A stretch of 64,000 nt of DNA, taken from positions 1 to 64,000 of the forward strand of contig CADCIH010000003.1 in assembly GCA_902801465.1 (NCBI GenBank), given 5' to 3'. The translations under genes and the position numbers were made by a program. Positions 59,798 to 64,000 of the stretch are shown piece after piece (positions within the stretch are counted from its first letter, which is position 1; the number at the start of each line of letters is the position of its first letter). The stretch comes from an uncultured Bacteroidia bacterium (GTDB lineage Bacteria; Bacteroidota; Bacteroidia; Bacteroidales; F082). A model generated the notes under the pieces. That model was not told the origin of the DNA. It made no database searches and worked only from the letters and a program-made list of their open reading frames with translations.

Positions 59798-59923
59798 ATG
59801 AAGAGAATCGCCATTGTGTTGTTAACCCTCCTTGTCGCGACCATCGCGATGTCGTCATGCAAATCATCAAGCTGTGCGGCTTACGGCGAGACGGGCAAGT
59901 ACCAAATTGAAACCCGCTATTGA
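59798..59923 (+). CDS. Small lipoprotein, 41 aa
   Basis: MKRIAIVLLTLLVATIAMSS is a signal with a Cys at residue 21 in an AMSSC lipobox; the mature tail is 20 residues with another Cys (KSSSCAAYG...). Such tiny lipoproteins are common in Bacteroidota and unannotated. Its stop codon TGA overlaps a TTG start for the following gene. Function unknown. Confidence 0.65.
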   Translation: MKRIAIVLLTLLVATIAMSSCKSSSCAAYGETGKYQIETRY

Positions 59924-60696
59924 AATTCCAACGCTTTCTCATTGCGGTCACGTTTGCTTTGACGCCCGTCATCCTTGACGCGCAGGAGATTGCTATTGGC
60001 AACGATGACAGTCGTCCCTTGGAGGAGCGTGTCATCTATAACAGAGAATCCACCCTGCATGCCACTATCCACACCCAGGGTCTGGGAGTGGGCTACAAGC
60101 ATGGTATCATCAGGGGCATTCACAAAACCACTTATTGGGATTTTGAGGTCTCCTACCTTCGATCCCAAAAACAAATCAGGCTGATGAACTATTTCAGTCC
60201 AGCTTCGTTTGTCTATGGCAAACTAAACGATGTCTTGACTCTCAGGGCTGGATATGAAGTGGAACGCAGGATCTACGGCAAGCCATATTGGGGCGGCGTA
60301 GAGTTGCGCTGGCTCTATGAAGCAGGCGCTTCATTGGCGCTTTTAAAGCCTTATTACTACTCCGTGGTCATAGCCAAGCCCACCTCGGCGGGTATTTATG
60401 AAGAAGTCATTGACTACCAGACCTTCGACAACAAAGACCAATGGATTAATATTATTGGGCAAGCCCCCTTTAAGCAGGGGCTTAATGAGATCAAGCTCAG
60501 GCCTGGTGTCTATGCCAAAGGCGGCATGGCGTTTGAGATTGGCACCAGCAGACTCCGCGCACAAACAATCGAAGTCGGTGCCATGGTCGAATACTATCCA
60601 CAGGGCATACCTCTGATGGCAGAGAATCCAACCTCATATCTCATCCCGACGCTCTACCTCTCGTACAGTTGGGGATCAAGATACAACAAATACTAA
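59920..60696 (+). CDS. Outer-membrane beta-barrel-like protein, 258 aa, TTG start
   Basis: TTG 59920 overlaps the TGA stop of the preceding small lipoprotein (TTGA) and gives a clean signal peptide (MKFQRFLIAVTFALTPVILDAQ). The body is amphipathic beta-strand (QGLGVGYKHGI, VLTLRAGYEVERRIYGK, WGGVELRWLYEAGAS, LIPTLYLSYSWG) with an aromatic end typical of beta barrels. An ATG is not available near this position. Unknown function. It ends at a strong terminator. Confidence 0.8.
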   Translation: MKFQRFLIAVTFALTPVILDAQEIAIGNDDSRPLEERVIYNRESTLHATIHTQGLGVGYKHGIIRGIHKTTYWDFEVSYLRSQKQIRLMNYFSPASFVYGKLNDVLTLRAGYEVERRIYGKPYWGGVELRWLYEAGASLALLKPYYYSVVIAKPTSAGIYEEVIDYQTFDNKDQWINIIGQAPFKQGLNEIKLRPGVYAKGGMAFEIGTSRLRAQTIEVGAMVEYYPQGIPLMAENPTSYLIPTLYLSYSWGSRYNKY

Positions 60697-60700
60697 AAAA

Positions 60701-60736
60701 AGGAGGCTTTCTTGTTAGAAAGCCTCCTTTTTTTTA
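60701..60736. terminator. Strong bidirectional intrinsic terminator
   Basis: AGGAGGCTTTCT (60701-60712) pairs with AGAAAGCCTCCT (60717-60728) across a 4-nt loop, flanked by A7 and T8 tracts. It serves the convergent genes ending at 60696 and 60754. Confidence 0.92.
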
Positions 60737-60753
60737 ACTACCTTGTCAGGTGC

Positions 60754-63708
60754 TTAGAACACCATGAACTTCACGCTTGAGGTGTTGTTGCCGGCGTTGA
60801 GGCGCAGCACATAGGCACCCTTGGCGAGATCTTCCATTGAGATGTTCACTTCGTGTTTGCCTTCGCTGTAGTTGCCAAGGCTTTCCACTTTGACTTGACG
60901 GCCGCTCATGTCATAGACTTGATAGCTGACAGAAGCGTTGCCTTTGAGTTCGAAACTGACCTTGGCCATGTCTTTGACAGGATTGGGGTACATGTTCACC
61001 TTGCTTTCGCTGAGGACAGCGGGAGTCTCGGGAACGCTGGTACCGCTTCCCTGACGATAGGTCTCGCAGCGGAACAGGCCTCTGCCGTAGGTGGCGGCAT
61101 AAATCACACCCTGGTTATTGGTGCCAGGATACTCGGTCACGTAAGGAACGTCATCGATAATGGTAGTGACAAACTCAGAGTCTTTGGCGATGAGTTGCTG
61201 TCTGAGGTCGAGGACCGGGACATCGCCCATGTTGTCGGAAACGAGTGTCCAGACAGGTGATGAGGATCCGATATTGGTGGTCCTATAGACGCCGTGGTCG
61301 GTACCGATCAGCACATGGCCTTCAGCGGCGCCATCGTAAGTGCTGGTATAGACGCTTGAATAGACAGGCATCTTAGGCAGGTTACCTTGTTTCTCGGCGA
61401 AGGTAGGAGTCTCGGCAAGGGCGTTGTTTGAATACAGCACATAGTTGTCGTTGCCATAGTTACCCAAGGTGACAACCAGCTTGTTGGCATTGCCGGAATA
61501 GAAAGCAATGCTGGTCACGCATTGACCTGTAACGGGAAGTTCGACAGGAGTCATCACGGGAGCGAAGTTGGCTGAATCCGGATGAGCGGTGTAGGCATCA
61601 ACAGCTTGTCTCAGGTTTTCGATACGATAGAGACCATTGGCCAAAGTGCCGATATAGAGGACATCACCATCAGCACTGAAGTTCATGCAGGTAGGATAAC
61701 CGGTGACATTGGCGATCTTGAACCATTGGGTGACTTGGCTGAATTGAAGAGCGTTCACAGCATAGTAAATTTCGTAGTTTGAGCCACTCTTGAGAGAAGG
61801 AACGACCATCTTGGTGCTGACGGGGTCATGGACCAGGATAGAGTCGCTATCGGCGGGAGTAATTGTATCATAATGCATGGCTACCGGCAGGGTGTAATCG
61901 AAAGGATAACCTCCGTTGTCGCTGAAGCACTGAACCACGTCGCCGGCATTGTAGTCTTGACGGCACTTGAACCAGACTTCATTGGTGTTGTTCGGGTCGT
62001 CGAAGCATTCCCAGTAAGCCATAGGCATGCGATAGCCAGTATAGCTGGGAGTCAGGTTGGCGGTGAAGTTGGCGAAGTCATAGTTATTACCACCGTCTTC
62101 GGTACGCCAGATGGCACCATCGAGAGTGGTAGCGAAGATAGCCTTAGGCTGAATGAGTGACACTGCACAGAAGCCAGCGTTGTATGATTCATCGAAAGTG
62201 CCATAGAGAGCGCCAGTGAGAGAGGGCAGCAGCAACTCGCCTGTAAGCATGTTGTTAAAATCTTCATCACCTTCAATCAAGACCGGGCCATGGTCGAGAA
62301 TACCACCAACAACGCGGGTGTTTTTGCCCGAAGGGGCGACAGCGAGGCAGCGGGTGGTGATATAACCTCTGTTGCAGTTGGCAAAGGAGAGGTAAGTGTT
62401 GTCGATCTTTTGGGCTTTGAAGATGCCGCCATCAGTACCGATGTAGCCTTCGTTAGGATTGCGGGGAGAGAACACCATGGCATTGATACCAGTATGGAGG
62501 CTGCCGGCGCTGGAGAGCTGAAGGGCCATGTAATAGCCGTTAGCTTGGCTGGTAGGTCTTTCAAGGAGCCACAAGTTGTAACCCAACACATAGAGACGTT
62601 CAGGATTCTGAGGATCGACCACAAGACCGTGGTTGTACAAGCCTCTTCCGCTGAAGACCTGGTGGCCTTGAGCCTCGGTAACGGCGGGAAGGATAATGTT
62701 CCAGGTCTCACCACCGTTTTCACTGAGATAGATCGAGGTGTGGTTGCCACTGGTATTGCCGGAGTTGCTAATAGCTGCGACATAGATCACTTGAGGATCT
62801 GACGGAGCGATGGCGATTTCAAGCAAGCCTGCGGTGGCAATGCTGTCGATGCCATTTTCACCGACGATATTGGAGTTACCGGTGGCTGACTTGCATGCCA
62901 TATTGTCAACAGTACCAATATAGAGTTTTCCTTCGATGGTAGCCACGACGGTGTGGTTGGAACCAACTTCCACCTTCACAGCGTTGCCGGTCAAATCTTG
63001 GCCATTACTCTTGGCGTATTTCCAGCTGCCGTCTTGGAGGTATCTCAGACCATCGCTTGTGGCAACGATCACGTTATTACCATCAACAGCAACGTCGTTA
63101 ATGTAAGCCCATTCGCTTGTAGGATCGGTGTTGTCGGCAGGTGCGGTACCTTCAACGAGGGTCATCGTTCTGTCGGCGGGGTTGACCTTGTAAAGGCCCG
63201 TGCCAATAAAGCTGTTCTCATAGTTGATATTGGCCAAACCGTTGTGGTCGTATGCAACGCCACAGTCGCCAGTACCGACATAGATAGTGCCGTTCTCAGC
63301 TTGAGCCATGCTGCTGACCATCAGGTTTTCACCAACCTGATGCCATGAAATGCCATGGTTCCAAGTCCAGAACACACCACCGCCCATAGAGCCGATGTAA
63401 ACAGCATTGGGATTCTGGTTGTCGTAAATAACTGAAGTGGTGCGACCACCTGCGTTATCGGGGCCCATGGCCTTCCAATACACAAGGTCGCCGTCTTTTG
63501 TGCTGTTCTCAACTTTCTTGCTGGCAGCAATCAGCCAAGCCGGATCAATCATGCCGGTTTGCTGGTTGACACGCATGGTGCTGAGGTAGGCCTCAGCGCT
63601 GTTGGCTTTTGCACGCGGTACATAATGTCCACCTTGATCAGCCATGACAGACTGACCGAAGATCATGATTACCAAAAGTAAACTGAAAGGTAAAAATCTT
63701 TTCTTCAT
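60754..63708 (-). CDS. Large T9SS-sorted beta-propeller (BNR/sortilin-like) protein, 984 aa
   Basis: Signal peptide (MKKRFLPFSLLLVIMIFGQS). The body has repeated propeller blades with Asp-box-like turns: AVYIGSMGGGVFWTWNHGIS, SENGGETWNIILP, GGIFKAQKI, DGAIWRTEDGGNNYDFANF. C-terminal T9SS type A sorting domain: KVNMYPNPVKDMAKVSFELK, then VYDMSGRQVKVESLG. A secreted or surface protein, perhaps glycan-binding or hydrolytic like sialidase-fold proteins, but no catalytic residues can be named. ATG 63708 follows the promoter at 63751. Confidence 0.88.
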   Translation of the reverse strand: MKKRFLPFSLLLVIMIFGQSVMADQGGHYVPRAKANSAEAYLSTMRVNQQTGMIDPAWLIAASKKVENSTKDGDLVYWKAMGPDNAGGRTTSVIYDNQNPNAVYIGSMGGGVFWTWNHGISWHQVGENLMVSSMAQAENGTIYVGTGDCGVAYDHNGLANINYENSFIGTGLYKVNPADRTMTLVEGTAPADNTDPTSEWAYINDVAVDGNNVIVATSDGLRYLQDGSWKYAKSNGQDLTGNAVKVEVGSNHTVVATIEGKLYIGTVDNMACKSATGNSNIVGENGIDSIATAGLLEIAIAPSDPQVIYVAAISNSGNTSGNHTSIYLSENGGETWNIILPAVTEAQGHQVFSGRGLYNHGLVVDPQNPERLYVLGYNLWLLERPTSQANGYYMALQLSSAGSLHTGINAMVFSPRNPNEGYIGTDGGIFKAQKIDNTYLSFANCNRGYITTRCLAVAPSGKNTRVVGGILDHGPVLIEGDEDFNNMLTGELLLPSLTGALYGTFDESYNAGFCAVSLIQPKAIFATTLDGAIWRTEDGGNNYDFANFTANLTPSYTGYRMPMAYWECFDDPNNTNEVWFKCRQDYNAGDVVQCFSDNGGYPFDYTLPVAMHYDTITPADSDSILVHDPVSTKMVVPSLKSGSNYEIYYAVNALQFSQVTQWFKIANVTGYPTCMNFSADGDVLYIGTLANGLYRIENLRQAVDAYTAHPDSANFAPVMTPVELPVTGQCVTSIAFYSGNANKLVVTLGNYGNDNYVLYSNNALAETPTFAEKQGNLPKMPVYSSVYTSTYDGAAEGHVLIGTDHGVYRTTNIGSSSPVWTLVSDNMGDVPVLDLRQQLIAKDSEFVTTIIDDVPYVTEYPGTNNQGVIYAATYGRGLFRCETYRQGSGTSVPETPAVLSESKVNMYPNPVKDMAKVSFELKGNASVSYQVYDMSGRQVKVESLGNYSEGKHEVNISMEDLAKGAYVLRLNAGNNTSSVKFMVF

Positions 63709-63750
63709 ATTACGAAATTTTGATTGTATTTCCTTATTAGTAATAGTTTG

Positions 63751-63758
63751 CAAATATA
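63751..63758 (-). promoter_or_regulatory. Promoter -7 box (TATATTTG, minus strand)
   Basis: A perfect TAnnTTTG match 42 nt upstream of the 63708 start. Confidence 0.65.
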
Positions 63759-63843
63759 AAACATTCTTCCAAAGAAAAATAATTTTGGAAGTTTTTTTTT
63801 GAAAAAAAATCGGAAATACAACCGAAACTCGCTGTAAAACAGG

Positions 63844-64000
63844 TTAAAAGGCAATCATTGATTCTGTCTGGAGCCAACCTATGCTACCATCGGCGATACG
63901 GATTTTATTCCAGCCGTTCATCGTGTCCAAAATACGCACTTTAGTGCCTTCATGAAGGACGAAAAGGTCAATTCCAGCCTCACTCGGAGTGCTCTTCACG
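63844..64000 (-). CDS. SH3-domain protein, C-terminal part (BatE-like), partial
   Basis: The last 52 codons of a gene that enters from the right edge: VKSTPSEAGIDLFVLHEG, then TKVRILDTMNGWNKIRIADG and SIGWLQTESMIAF. This is a bacterial SH3 domain. In Bacteroidales this wording (PS..G..LFVLHEGTKV, GWLQ..) is typical of the C-terminus of BatE, a TPR plus SH3 protein of the Bat aerotolerance cluster. The N-terminal TPR region is outside the window, so the name is provisional. Confidence 0.7.
   Translation of the reverse strand, partial: VKSTPSEAGIDLFVLHEGTKVRILDTMNGWNKIRIADGSIGWLQTESMIAF

Overview
The window is chromosomal DNA from a Bacteroidota bacterium, most likely a gut- or rumen-type Bacteroidales. 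Many genes, on both strands, are preceded by the Bacteroidota -7 promoter box TAnnTTTG. There are five type IX secretion (T9SS) cargo proteins with C-terminal sorting domains, a long Bacteroidota-type SecA, Omp28-like and C10-protease exoproteins, and almost no strong Shine-Dalgarno sites. No rRNA, CRISPR array, transposase or integrase is visible.

Bases 1-11,060 look like an accessory island. They hold small zinc-ribbon proteins, a 429-aa protein of unknown function, two AAA/DUF4143-type ATPases, an AlbA_2/ATPase regulator and a compact seven-gene cassette (3983-8233) built around a Ycf46-like AAA+ ATPase. The cassette lies behind a strong promoter box flanked by a perfect 12-bp inverted repeat, followed by a leader able to form a long stem. 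Both DUF4143 ATPases are preceded by direct repeats of about 32-33 bp period running into the promoter. A tRNA-Ala(CGC) gene marks the right border.

From 11.8 kb on the genes are mostly housekeeping: a LicA-type kinase; the Fe-S assembly operon sufBCDSE with a convergent SufT-like gene; cell-envelope genes (AlgX-like protein, PHP protein, ArnT-like GT); pepT; secA; a thioredoxin-fold lipoprotein-like protein; coaD; a Nudix hydrolase; pyrE; birA; T9SS cargo; folE; a 5'-nucleotidase; zapB-like/zapA/6S RNA candidate/rny; a DUF2851 gene; an OPT transporter translationally coupled to a C10 protease; pyrH; a second GT; frr; ddl; a PASTA protein; rluD; hldD; a MerR regulator; an M23 peptidase; alaS; rdgB; ung; and a large T9SS beta-propeller protein. 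A BatE-like SH3 gene runs off the right end.

A distinctive genome-level feature is several families of tandem 7-bp repeats (GGAAAAC, AGATAAA, AATTAAG, GTAAGAA types) at gene borders, often folding into hairpins. They supply stop codons, C-termini, one probable N-terminus, and an in-frame 23-residue insertion inside SufS.
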